Part shown: positions 24,475 through 31,201 of the stretch, piece by piece
How positions within the stretch are numbered: the first letter of the stretch is position 1
Layout: the number at the start of each line of letters is the position of its first letter
Source: JAYUKV01 sp043764135
Lineage (GTDB): Bacteria; Patescibacteriota; JACMRA01
DNA: 31,201 nucleotides
Assembly (NCBI GenBank): GCA_043764135.1
Contig: JAYUKV010000131.1
Coordinates: forward strand, 1-31,201
Reading direction: 5' to 3'
Position numbers and translations under genes: made by a program
The notes under the pieces: model-generated
The model's input: the letters and a program-made list of their open reading frames with translations, nothing else
What the model was told of the DNA's origin: nothing
The model's database searches: none

Positions 24475-24503
24475 ATAATAAATAAAATCCCCCACTTATG
24501 CAA
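24475..24503 (-). promoter_or_regulatory. Probable promoter of the PriA-like gene
   Basis: Minus strand TTGCAT (24503-24498), 17-base spacer, TATTAT (24480-24475). The predicted start near 24468 is 22 bases before the ATG at 24446. This placement supports that start and excludes the longer TTG reading. Confidence 0.55.
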
Positions 24504-24530
24504 GTTTAACAAATACTCTTGTTTTGGCGT

Positions 24531-24574
24531 AAAGATAAAAAATAAGCCTGTTTAATCATTAATTAAACAGGCTT
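24531..24574 (-). terminator. Strong intrinsic terminator of the 172-aa gene
   Basis: Perfect 13-bp stem AAGCCTGTTTAAT (24544-24556) with ATTAAACAGGCTT (24562-24574), then on the minus strand ATTTTTTATC. Confidence 0.92.
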
Positions 24575-24637
24575 TGGGTAACCTTTGATCAATCTTTTCT
24601 TTTTTTACTTTGATGCATAATGATAAAGGTTAAATCA

Positions 24638-25156
24638 TTAAGGAATAATACAGCCAACAGAATAATTCTGTGTGAAAGTATATCTTTGTAGCTTTTGTTC
24701 GTCTGTAGTATCAGGCACTTGATAGACTTTGAGACATATATCACTGATAGGAACAAGCTCGCCATCCAATACATAACAGAATTGTTTTGATTGATCGTTG
24801 ATTGTGTAGACTGAACCAATTTGATCATTTATCATTTTTTTAATTCTAAGCTTAGGTGAAAAACTACTAGTCAATTCCCTATCAAACAAAAAATTAACAG
24901 AATCTGGATCAGCACTAATACCAGCCAAAAAAATTTCATCTACCCCAATTCTTGATTGTAAACCCAAGATAGAAAACAATTCAATGTTGATTTGATAGAA
25001 AATATCTTCTTCAATTGAGTTAATAAAACCAGTCAATTCATTAATTAAATTTACCATTTTTAACTGTAATTGTTGAAATGGTAACAAAGTATTAAAATTA
25101 ACAATATCGTTTAAACTAAGCATTCTGGTAGTATAAATCAGTTTAGAGTGTTGCAC
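24638..25156 (-). CDS. Uncharacterised 172-aa protein
   Basis: No family recognised. The N-terminal half is helical (LPFQQLQLKMVNLINELTGF). The C-terminal half is more beta-like (GSVYTINDQSKQFCYVLDGE). No signal peptide or membrane span is visible. The longest frame starts at a GTG (25156) with AGGT about eight bases upstream. An ATG at codon 12 (25123) is the alternative and follows a TATACT-like box closely, which would again make a short leader. Monocistronic, with a very strong terminator. Confidence 0.58.
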   Translation of the reverse strand: MQHSKLIYTTRMLSLNDIVNFNTLLPFQQLQLKMVNLINELTGFINSIEEDIFYQINIELFSILGLQSRIGVDEIFLAGISADPDSVNFLFDRELTSSFSPKLRIKKMINDQIGSVYTINDQSKQFCYVLDGELVPISDICLKVYQVPDTTDEQKLQRYTFTQNYSVGCIIP

Positions 25157-25203
25157 AGCGTTTTACCTAATAAAGTATTTTTTATTTTGTAGCATACTAG
25201 TTT

Positions 25204-25227
25204 AGATTTGCCAAGAGATTTGCCAAG
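25204..25227. repeat. Exact 12-bp tandem duplication in a divergent promoter region
   Basis: AGATTTGCCAAG occurs twice back to back (25204-25215 and 25216-25227). It is immediately followed by TACAAT (25229-25234), a possible -10 box of the plus-strand 211-aa gene. It lies in the 135-base gap between divergent genes and may be a binding site or a simple replication slip. Confidence 0.7.
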
Positions 25228-25291
25228 ATACAATAGGAATGTTAAACATCTATTTGCACCTTTTACTACAATTTAATGTTGTATTTTTACA

Positions 25292-25927
25292 ATGCTGGTA
25301 ATTGAACAACTTGGTAACGCAGTTGAAACAAGTAAGCAAACATTTTTTTCTAAATCAGAAAGAAAATATACTCTACTTGAACAAAACGGAAAATGTCTTA
25401 AAGTATTTAGAAAAAATTTAGAACAAAATATCAATTGGGACCACAGATATGAAAATGTGCTTGAATATCTCGAATGGTTTCTTTATGACTATTTAATCAC
25501 AAATTCCAAGTCAGATTCACCTTACTTTAAAGCACTGCATCAGCTTATTCATTTAATCAATCATCTGGAAAAAGATGATTCTATCACGGTTGAATTATTG
25601 CTTGATATGTTTTTGCTCAAAGCTTTGCTTAGTCATTGTGACAATTCCACAAGTAAGGAGGAGTTAATTACAATAGCATATGAAATTTCAAGCCAAATCA
25701 AAACCTTACCTTACTCACCCTCAATTCAGAGTTTAAATTTGAGAGTTAACATACAATCAGCTATCGAAAATTTCGATTGGACTAAAATCCTTCTTTACGA
25801 CTTTAGTGAAGTAAATTGCAATGATTGTGTTTTTTATTTTGCAGGCGAAAAAGATTTGAATATGTTTTTTGATTACTGTACCCATTACCTGATCGGAGCA
25901 GAAAAGATCTTAGTTCTAGACTTATAA
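25292..25927 (+). CDS. Uncharacterised 211-aa helical protein
   Basis: No family recognised. The protein is strongly helical with clustered aromatic residues (YLEWFLYDYL, YFKALHQLIHLINHLEK). The C-terminal stretch is alternating and aromatic-rich (VFYFAGEKDLNMFFDYCTHY). No signal peptide or membrane segment is visible. The ATG at 25292 has no Shine-Dalgarno. The composition resembles the N-terminal part of the 592-aa protein nearby (26337-28115), and both may belong to the same general class of all-helical orphans, but I see no aligned similarity. The next gene starts 68 bases downstream. Confidence 0.6.
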   Translation: MLVIEQLGNAVETSKQTFFSKSERKYTLLEQNGKCLKVFRKNLEQNINWDHRYENVLEYLEWFLYDYLITNSKSDSPYFKALHQLIHLINHLEKDDSITVELLLDMFLLKALLSHCDNSTSKEELITIAYEISSQIKTLPYSPSIQSLNLRVNIQSAIENFDWTKILLYDFSEVNCNDCVFYFAGEKDLNMFFDYCTHYLIGAEKILVLDL

Positions 25928-25995
25928 CTTGACGATTAGAGCAAGATAAGTTAATTCTTTATTTAGTCCTTTTGGAAATTAAAACGGGTATTAAT

Positions 25996-26193
25996 ATGGA
26001 TGACTGTTGTGACTGCGATGTTTGCCAACCAATTGAATGTTGTGGTGAAGTTGTTTCATTTTCCATTATAGGTGTTGGGCTAATTTTGTTAGTTGTTGGT
26101 GCTTTAGTTTTCTTGGGAGTTAGAACTCTAGATAACAACAATAACCAGCCAGGGCCAAGATTCCAACAAAGAAACTCTTTAATCCTCAAATAG
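25996..26193 (+). CDS. Small Cys-rich single-pass membrane protein (65 aa)
   Basis: The N-terminus reads MDDCCDCDVCQPIECCGEVV, with seven cysteines in sixteen residues. One membrane helix (SFSIIGVGLILLVVGALVFLG) and a short polar tail follow. The Cys cluster before the membrane could bind metal. I start at the ATG at 25996; the frame extends upstream to a TTG at 25972 without added conservation signals. A TTGACG at 25929-25934 may be the -35 of its own promoter. A strong terminator follows. The Cys-dense composition recalls the tail of the interrupted gene at 14318-15214, although no alignment is evident. Confidence 0.65.
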   Translation: MDDCCDCDVCQPIECCGEVVSFSIIGVGLILLVVGALVFLGVRTLDNNNNQPGPRFQQRNSLILK

Positions 26194-26231
26194 TTTTTTA
26201 GTTTTAATTACGATTTATTTCTTAAATTACC

Positions 26232-26261
26232 TCACCAATACTTTTTGGTGAATTTTTTTTT
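26232..26261 (+). terminator. Intrinsic terminator after the Cys-rich small gene
   Basis: Stem TCACCAA (26232-26238) with TTGGTGA (26245-26251), loop TACTTT, then a T-run of nine. Confidence 0.9.
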
Positions 26262-26274
26262 GACTTCAGTACTA

Positions 26275-26301
26275 TTGACTAATATTTAAGATTTATATAA
26301 T
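26275..26301 (+). promoter_or_regulatory. Probable promoter of the 592-aa gene
   Basis: TTGACT (26275-26280) and TATAAT (26296-26301) with a short 15-base spacer. An alternative pair is TTGACT at 26260 with TATTTA 17 bases on. The leader would be about 29 bases without a Shine-Dalgarno. Confidence 0.45.
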
Positions 26302-26336
26302 AGTATTGTTACTCTTAAACATTTGGCGAATATTCA

Positions 26337-28115
26337 ATGAACACTCAATTGGCAATTCCAACTACCACCAAATCTCATCTTGAACAGTTATCTGACTTTA
26401 TACAATCTTCTAGGACTTGGCCCAAATTAGTAAATTGGAATTCTCTTGTTCTAGAGCATCCATTAACTGTAAATCACTGGTTAATGGTAAAAGGTTTAAT
26501 AGATTCTTACTACAATTATGGTCAGGAATGTATTAGATTTACAACCGACCAAGAACCAGGCTATCTTGATAACTCTCTATTTACATTTAGGAATTATCTA
26601 GATCATTTTTGGGAAAGTATTGTACTTGATGAATATTGCTGTTATGCACATAACCTTATTCTTGAGTTTATTGCATACATCAATTGTAGAATGAATGGAG
26701 TAATGGGAGAGTATTTAGAATACGCAACCAATCTAGCAAAATTAAATCAAGTTAATACAGAAAGCTGGAATATTAATCAATACTTTGATTACTATATCAA
26801 GCAGTTTAGCCCTCTTGGAGGTCTTTCACAATCTAGGTTTGGATACATACTTGAATTCTATCCGTTTAATTGTATAAGAGAAGTCTGCAAACCAAAACAT
26901 TATGCAGCTTGCCAAAAACTCTTTATAATTCAGGAAGTTGTTCAATTAATTCATAAACTGCATTTACGAAATGACTCAGAAGTTAAGATAAATGTTGCAG
27001 GTTTTGATTTTTTATCAAAACAGGACTTAACGCCTGTGATGAACAAAAGAATCAACAAAACTTCATCATTAGATTTTCTAAATTATACTTATGATTTTGA
27101 AAAAATTGATGAAACTTGGATAAAAGAAAGTTTTAATATGGAGCTTGTTGAAGCGCTGTTTACTCAAAACGAGTTTGCCTTGTTGCTAGAAAATCCATTT
27201 GAAACTTATTTTGAAAATCTCAGGTATTTTCTCAATGATGTATTACCTGAAATCGCAAACAATAGGGTGATATTACCCTTTGTTAAAAAAGCAAATGAAA
27301 GTTTCAAATTAACACAAAAAACAAGATTAACTTCTTCAAAAGGTCAAGCACCCTACCTTGAATATTTTGAAGAAAAATTGGTTTTTGGTTATTTATTAAG
27401 CGATGATTGTAATCAGGAACAAGCTTCACATATCCTTCGCCTATTGGCATTAAGTAAGAACAAAGGTTTTGATGAAGTTGTAACTTTGTTGTATTTAGAT
27501 CAAACCAAATCAAGCAAACTTACAAAACAATCGGTTCGTTATCTGTATGAACTTTACAAGGAGCAGTATGATGAATTGTTTGAACTTAATGTGGACAAAT
27601 CTGATTCTGTTAGAACTGATTCACTTGAGAACGATTTACATGAGAGTAACACAGATTATCAGGGAGATGATAAAGACAGTGAAGAAGCGATTGTATTTAC
27701 ATCCAAGACAGATAACAGAATTGTTCGTAAGACACCGTGGAGTGGAATTATAGATCAAGGGATTTTTGAATTTAAGTCCAATTATATCAATTTTGACGCA
27801 TTCAAATACTCTGCAGTAAATAGATCCTTTAAAGAAGTCGAAAGAATACTAAAAATCGCAATCTCAATTCATCGAGAAAACGATTCAATTCTAGATGCTT
27901 TTAAAGCTATCTTAATAAATCCAGATTTATATGGTATAGGTGCTTCTTTGCTTAAGAATAAGGTAACACCATTCCATGAAAACACTTCAAGAATCAGAGC
28001 GGGTGATCTAGAAATCAAACTGAGTGAAGGATATAGATTATTTCTGAGGAACTGCGATGGTGATGTTAGAAAAGTCGAAATTGTTGAACTGTCCAATCCC
28101 AAATACCACCACTAG
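26337..28115 (+). CDS. Uncharacterised 592-aa protein
   Basis: No family recognised over most of its length. Residues 1-400 are helical with many aromatic residues and no membrane spans. An acidic, Ser/Asp-rich linker lies at about 420-455 (SDSVRTDSLENDLHESN). A C-terminal domain of about 130 residues follows. Its end, NTSRIRAGDLEIKL then EGYRLFLRNCDGDVRKVEIV and finally YHH, has the strand order and the Arg/His-rich finish seen in RelE/ParE-fold toxins; this is only a shape resemblance. The ATG at 26337 is used although no Shine-Dalgarno is present. The gene is followed by a strong terminator and then the foldback at 28186. Confidence 0.65.
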   Translation: MNTQLAIPTTTKSHLEQLSDFIQSSRTWPKLVNWNSLVLEHPLTVNHWLMVKGLIDSYYNYGQECIRFTTDQEPGYLDNSLFTFRNYLDHFWESIVLDEYCCYAHNLILEFIAYINCRMNGVMGEYLEYATNLAKLNQVNTESWNINQYFDYYIKQFSPLGGLSQSRFGYILEFYPFNCIREVCKPKHYAACQKLFIIQEVVQLIHKLHLRNDSEVKINVAGFDFLSKQDLTPVMNKRINKTSSLDFLNYTYDFEKIDETWIKESFNMELVEALFTQNEFALLLENPFETYFENLRYFLNDVLPEIANNRVILPFVKKANESFKLTQKTRLTSSKGQAPYLEYFEEKLVFGYLLSDDCNQEQASHILRLLALSKNKGFDEVVTLLYLDQTKSSKLTKQSVRYLYELYKEQYDELFELNVDKSDSVRTDSLENDLHESNTDYQGDDKDSEEAIVFTSKTDNRIVRKTPWSGIIDQGIFEFKSNYINFDAFKYSAVNRSFKEVERILKIAISIHRENDSILDAFKAILINPDLYGIGASLLKNKVTPFHENTSRIRAGDLEIKLSEGYRLFLRNCDGDVRKVEIVELSNPKYHH

Positions 28116-28140
28116 TCTTAGGTTTTATAAACACACACAT

Positions 28141-28172
28141 TTACCACTTATTTATAGTGGTGAATTTTTTTT
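28141..28172 (+). terminator. Intrinsic terminator of the 592-aa gene
   Basis: Stem TTACCACT (28141-28148) with AGTGGTGA (28156-28163), one G-T pair, then a T8 tract. Confidence 0.9.
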
Positions 28173-28185
28173 GTTTTGTGTTTAT

Positions 28186-28348
28186 TAGACTTCCCCACAT
28201 TTAAAATTTTTAATTAGAAATTAGAAAAATATTTAGAATTTTATGATTTTTGTTTTCCTCTTATACCTATGTATAAAGGAAAACAAAAATTGTAAAATTA
28301 TAGATATTTAGCAATTTTTAATAAAATTATTAAATGTGGGGGAGTCTA
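28186..28348. repeat. Long imperfect foldback element 2 (163 bp)
   Basis: Two arms of about 75-80 bases are inverted copies. The base TAGACTTCCCCACATTTAA faces TTAAATGTGGGGGAGTCTA (one mismatch). The middle is AT-rich with scattered mismatches. Near the apex TTTTTGTTTTCC faces GGAAAACAAAAA perfectly, then TTATAC/GTATAA around CTAT. The right arm overlaps the possible GTG start of the methyltransferase gene, so the folded RNA could hide its ribosome site. Confidence 0.8.
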
Positions 28349-29103
28349 TTGACTTGGATTTAATAATACACAACAATTTATTGTATATGGACTTCTCACA
28401 AGTCAACACACAATTCTACCAAGATATTTTTAAAATTTGGAATAACGAACCTGATTATTATTGGGACGGTTTCTGGTATCTATACAGCTATTTTGATCAA
28501 TGTTTAGAAGGAATTGACTCACCTAGGGTCTTGGATATTGGGAGTGCTAATGGAAGATTCTTTAATTTTCTTGAATTCTGCTGGCCAGAAAAGACGTTTA
28601 TAAAAGTAGGGATTGATTTTGTTGATTTTAAGATGGTGAATAACTATGATTTTATAAAATGTGATATTTCTAAAGAACAGTTCTTAGATCTTGATTTGGG
28701 GAAGTTTGATCTAATTACAGCCTTTGGTGTATTCCATCATATACAGTCACAACAAGTAAGAAATACAATCACTAACAAGATCAGTTCAATGCTATCTGAT
28801 AATGGTGTATTTGTATTTACTAGGTGGAATTTTCTTTTACTAAATAGACTAAGAAAACACATCCTCACACCTGAGCAAATTCCTAATTTTGATGCTAGTA
28901 GTCTAGAATTGGGTGACTATTTTTTAAAATGGGATAAAGGGCAATACTCTATTAGATATGCCAATTTTATGGATATATTCCAAATCGAGCAAATGTTATA
29001 TAAATCTAATTTGAAATGTCTTAATTCATTCAATGCAGACGATAAAACTGAAAACAGGAATTCATACTTCATATGTAATTTGAAAGCAAGGATATATAGC
29101 TAA
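28336..29103 (+). CDS. Class I SAM-dependent methyltransferase
   Basis: Rossmann-fold methyltransferase. Motif I is VLDIGSANGRF (65-75), the acidic residue ending strand beta2 is in VGIDFVD (D94), and the post-strand motif FDLITAFGVFHHI (124-136) is followed by helices and MLSDNGVFVFTRW, typical of the small Methyltransf_11/25 type. The substrate is not indicated. The start is uncertain. The longest frame begins at a GTG inside the right arm of foldback 2. A TTG at 28354 lies nine bases after GGGGGAG. An ATG at 28387 has no ribosome site. The stop codon lies inside the left arm of foldback 3, so the gene is framed by two long hairpins. Confidence 0.85.
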   Translation: MGESIDLDLIIHNNLLYMDFSQVNTQFYQDIFKIWNNEPDYYWDGFWYLYSYFDQCLEGIDSPRVLDIGSANGRFFNFLEFCWPEKTFIKVGIDFVDFKMVNNYDFIKCDISKEQFLDLDLGKFDLITAFGVFHHIQSQQVRNTITNKISSMLSDNGVFVFTRWNFLLLNRLRKHILTPEQIPNFDASSLELGDYFLKWDKGQYSIRYANFMDIFQIEQMLYKSNLKCLNSFNADDKTENRNSYFICNLKARIYS

Positions 29104-29241
29104 TTACTACTAAAAAAAATTACATTTATAACTACAAATATCCCAATATTTATCACTTCTTATTTTACTTTAACCATTGGGTTAAGAGTAAAATAACGAG
29201 AAATAAATATTGGGATATTTTATTCATTCTAAATGTACATT
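29095..29241. repeat. Long imperfect foldback element 3 (147 bp)
   Basis: The base is a perfect stem of about 22 bp beginning TATAGCTAATTACTAC (29095) against GTAGTAATTAGCTATA (ending 29241). AATATCCCAATATTTAT then faces ATAAATATTGGGATATT. The apex is TTATTTTAC/GTAAAATAA and TTTAACC/GGGTTAA around ATT. It starts within the last codons of the methyltransferase gene. It has no sequence similarity to foldbacks 1 or 2 but the same size and build. A T-run is absent, so it is not a standard terminator. Confidence 0.8.
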
Positions 29242-29337
29242 TTTAGTAGTAATTAGCTATAACTATGATTTTATCTTGCTTATAATTTAATTAGTAAAGC
29301 TATCTAAAGGAATTAGTGACAAACGATTAAATTTCTC

Positions 29338-29366
29338 TTGCTAATTTATAAAATTATTATTATAAA
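29338..29366 (+). promoter_or_regulatory. Promoter giving a leaderless transcript
   Basis: TTGCTA (29338-29343), 17-base spacer, TATAAA (29361-29366). The ATG at 29372 is six bases past the -10 box, exactly where transcription should begin. Confidence 0.65.
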
Positions 29367-29371
29367 TATCT

Positions 29372-29677
29372 ATGTTAGAATTGCAGGGAAAGTATATGGC
29401 TTTTAAAAAACTTTTCGACACCCAATCTGTCGAAGATATTTATTACAAAACTACCATAATGTGCTCCCATGAAAAGCTTAACTGCCTGAGTTTTTTGATC
29501 AAGTTTTACTTTAAGAGGTTATCAATTTACACCTCTACATGTTTCGACGACGATAGCTATCTAAAAGCTACAATACAATCTCAACAAAACCAAAGTAATA
29601 TTGATAAAGACCTTAAGTTATGGCTAACACGATTATTAGTTATAGATTTATACTATAACAAGACTACATCAAATTAA
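29372..29677 (+). CDS. Uncharacterised 101-aa protein, predicted leaderless
   Basis: No family recognised. It is a small basic protein with Tyr/Lys-rich helices and three cysteines (C31, C38 and C57), with no membrane segment or signal peptide. The start at ATG 29372 is supported by the promoter whose -10 box ends six bases earlier. There is no Shine-Dalgarno, and an internal ATG exists at codon 8. The terminator overlaps its stop codon. Confidence 0.58.
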   Translation: MLELQGKYMAFKKLFDTQSVEDIYYKTTIMCSHEKLNCLSFLIKFYFKRLSIYTSTCFDDDSYLKATIQSQQNQSNIDKDLKLWLTRLLVIDLYYNKTTSN

Positions 29678-29697
29678 ATATGTAGTTTATTTTTTTA
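29661..29697 (+). terminator. Intrinsic terminator overlapping the 101-aa gene stop
   Basis: Stem AGACTACAT (29661-29669) with ATGTAGTTT (29680-29688), one G-T pair, then ATTTTTTT. Confidence 0.75.
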
Positions 29698-29785
29698 TAA
29701 TTTGACTTTAATTCTCGTTTATGTTAGGAATTATATAGACCTAATATCGATTACTTATTCACTTATCTAATCATCGGAGAAATGA

Positions 29786-30883
29786 ATGTCGAATTTCAAA
29801 AAAAAGCATACATCAACCCAGTTTGGGCAACCACAACCTGTTGTTCGTAGAACTCAACCACCACAACAACCCGTTACCGATACTCAACAATACTCTCAAA
29901 CCGTCCAACCCACTATTACCACCCCTCCTTCAAACCCATCAGCTGCACCTCGAGTTGTTACCAACTTTCCTGCGCCTGGGCTTGCTGTAACAAAACCATC
30001 AAGAAAAGCTAGAATTAGCCTAAAAGCAGTAGGTGCTTTACTATTCTTGGGTACTGTTTCAATTGGAGCTGTGGCTATTGGATCTCCTAAAACTGTATAT
30101 GAAGTCAGGGCCGCACTAAGCAGTACTGATTCTCAATGCCAAAATGCAGATGGAAAGTTCCACAAGAACCTAACTGCAACATTGAGCAAAGGAATGTTTG
30201 GAGTTCCCCAACTTTCCATTTGTATTAACGGGCTTGTAGTGTCTCCCGACACCAAGCTACGAGTTCAAAATATTCCCGCAGGCGATTATTTACTTTACAG
30301 TGCAGCTCCGCGGCAAAATACACAGGTTGCAGCTAAGGACGTTGTAACTGCTCAAGTTACATACAAAGAGCAAGTTGTTCCTGTTAAAGATAACAAATTT
30401 GTTATCAACAACAAGGAATATTCCATTCAAACAGGTAGTAACAAGGTTAACATTGAGGGCACTGAAGCTACAGTTCAAACTGTTGATTCGTATACTGTCC
30501 AAAACGGAGTAAATTATCCTGTTACAAAGTTCGACCAAGGATACACTGCTAGTCTACCAGTAAAATGGGGATATGTTTTTGGGTATGTTCGTGATGATGG
30601 AACGGTTGTACGCGACCTAAAATCAGTCATTTCCCAGATCGAAGCAGGTAAAACCCTTGAAGAGCTTGGACTCAAAAGCGATCAATTCTTGACAATTGTT
30701 CCAAGTCCAAAATCCACATCTGCTACTGACCTTTCTGACCGCAATCTGGTCCAGGTATATCCCGGTGGTGACACTGACAAATACATTCTAGGAGCAAAGG
30801 ACGATAAAGGCAAACCCTTACCGGAAAAAGATGCAGCGAAGATCCTCAACGGTGTTAAATTTACAGTCCATGACTTAAAATAA
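29786..30883 (+). CDS. Single-pass membrane protein with Pro/Gln-rich cytoplasmic tail
   Basis: No family recognised. Residues 1-70 are low-complexity and rich in Pro, Gln and Thr (QPPQQPVTDTQQ), probably disordered and cytoplasmic. Basic residues (SRKARISLK, 72-80) precede one membrane helix at about 81-100, giving an outward-facing C-terminal part. That part (101-365) is beta-strand-like with Thr/Val/Asn-rich repeats and two cysteines (C118, C146) that could form a disulfide. The ATG at 29786 has CGGAGAA about seven bases upstream. A TTGACT at 29702-29707 may be the -35. It is richer in G+C than its neighbours, and monocistronic with a strong terminator. It may be an envelope-anchored surface protein. 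Confidence 0.72.
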   Translation: MSNFKKKHTSTQFGQPQPVVRRTQPPQQPVTDTQQYSQTVQPTITTPPSNPSAAPRVVTNFPAPGLAVTKPSRKARISLKAVGALLFLGTVSIGAVAIGSPKTVYEVRAALSSTDSQCQNADGKFHKNLTATLSKGMFGVPQLSICINGLVVSPDTKLRVQNIPAGDYLLYSAAPRQNTQVAAKDVVTAQVTYKEQVVPVKDNKFVINNKEYSIQTGSNKVNIEGTEATVQTVDSYTVQNGVNYPVTKFDQGYTASLPVKWGYVFGYVRDDGTVVRDLKSVISQIEAGKTLEELGLKSDQFLTIVPSPKSTSATDLSDRNLVQVYPGGDTDKYILGAKDDKGKPLPEKDAAKILNGVKFTVHDLK

Positions 30884-30911
30884 ATAACGCCTGAAAAAAT
30901 TTAATACTTAA

Positions 30912-30944
30912 ATAACACTTGCTTAGTCAAGTGTTATATTTTTT
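30912..30944 (+). terminator. Intrinsic terminator of the surface-protein gene
   Basis: Perfect 10-bp stem ATAACACTTG (30912-30921) with CAAGTGTTAT (30928-30937), loop CTTAGT, then ATTTTTT. Confidence 0.92.
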
Positions 30945-31201
30945 GGTTTATTTTTTGGTTATTAAGATATCAATAGAGATAGTATTCAAAGTTTTGGAAT
31001 ACGAATCAAAACATTACTTCGTATAACCAAAAGAATATCAAATTAGAATATTTATTGTTGTTCCTAATAATATTTTGAAAAGTATTATTATGAATTACAA
31101 TATAATTATAGCCTATTCACCTTTTAATTGTACAAAATAATCGAATAAAATTTATCTAGATATTGATTCTGTTATTTATCTCTTTACCCAATGGTAAAAG
31201 A
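30945..31201. other. Non-coding tail of the window
   Basis: No supported gene. It holds a possible fourth foldback (30965-31060). In the last 46 bases the minus strand reads LPLGKEINNRINI then a stop at 31158-31156, which could be the 3' end of a gene entering from the right. That stretch is too short to support. Confidence 0.35.
30965..31060. repeat. Possible foldback element 4
   Basis: TTTTGGAATACGAA (30992-31005) faces TTCGTATAACCAAAA (31018-31032) with one bulge. Weaker pairing continues outward (GATAGTATTC with GAATATC, then AT-rich bases). The loop is larger and the outer arms less regular than in elements 1-3. Confidence 0.45.

Noticed and set aside
24589..24828. 79-codon minus-strand frame inside the 172-aa gene
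   Set aside because: It overlaps a longer, better-supported frame and covers the terminator side of it. It is a shadow.
28186..29241. Foldbacks 2 and 3 as terminal inverted repeats of one transposon
   Set aside because: Their arms share no sequence with each other, and no target duplication is seen.
31156..31201. Possible 3' end of a minus-strand gene entering from the right
   Set aside because: Only about 14 codons are visible with no recognisable motif.
1..31201. CRISPR array, rRNA or tRNA genes
   Set aside because: No regularly spaced repeats with unique spacers and no recognisable rRNA or tRNA segments were seen on either strand.

Overview
The window looks like a piece of chromosome from a small-genome, AT-rich bacterium, with an estimated GC near one third. 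A Patescibacteria/CPR lineage is my best guess. The grounds are a stand-alone PilB-type ATPase, a LeuRS with a divergent editing-site loop, many short orphan genes, and few operons. TAA, TAG and one TGA (the yidD fusion) act as stops. The long ORFs have no in-frame TGA interruptions, so I see no UGA recoding. No rRNA, tRNA or CRISPR array is visible.

Left part (1-9.8 kb): the left edge carries the first 12 codons of a probable IS630-type transposase. Then come pilB (-), two orphan genes (-), leuS (+), a bacterial PH-domain protein (-), and a one-base-overlapping pair of a NicO-type metal transporter and a SWIM zinc-finger protein (-).

Middle part (9.8-19.4 kb): a small membrane-anchored gene is split by a one-base frame shift at an A7 run. 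Next are a coiled-coil mini-protein (-), a possible DHH-like protein (-), a hairpin-rich repeat region, a two-helix membrane protein (-), YidD fused to a multi-spanning tail (+), a Cys-tailed gene interrupted by one in-frame TAA (+), a dihydrouridine synthase (+), an orphan (+), a stomatin-like SPFH protein (+), a second copy of the hairpin repeat beside a long foldback, and another orphan (+). A textbook promoter and a terminator then bracket about 105 bases with no gene, a candidate small RNA.

Right part (19.4-31.2 kb): recJ (-), a lipoprotein (-), an orphan (-), a truncated PriA-like protein without its Walker A motif (-), an orphan (-), two orphans and a 592-residue orphan (+), a SAM methyltransferase lying between two long foldback hairpins (+), a small leaderless gene (+), and a single-pass membrane protein with a Pro/Gln-rich cytoplasmic tail (+).

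Transcription appears mostly monocistronic, since intrinsic terminators follow most genes. Two gene-start styles coexist. In one, a -10 box sits almost on the start codon with no Shine-Dalgarno (2568-4118 gene, SPFH, recJ, 29372 gene). In the other, a -35 box close to TTGACA is combined with a strong Shine-Dalgarno (split gene, DHH-like gene, lipoprotein). The most unusual non-coding structures are three long imperfect foldbacks of about 150-160 bp, and perhaps a fourth. They are unrelated in sequence but alike in architecture.
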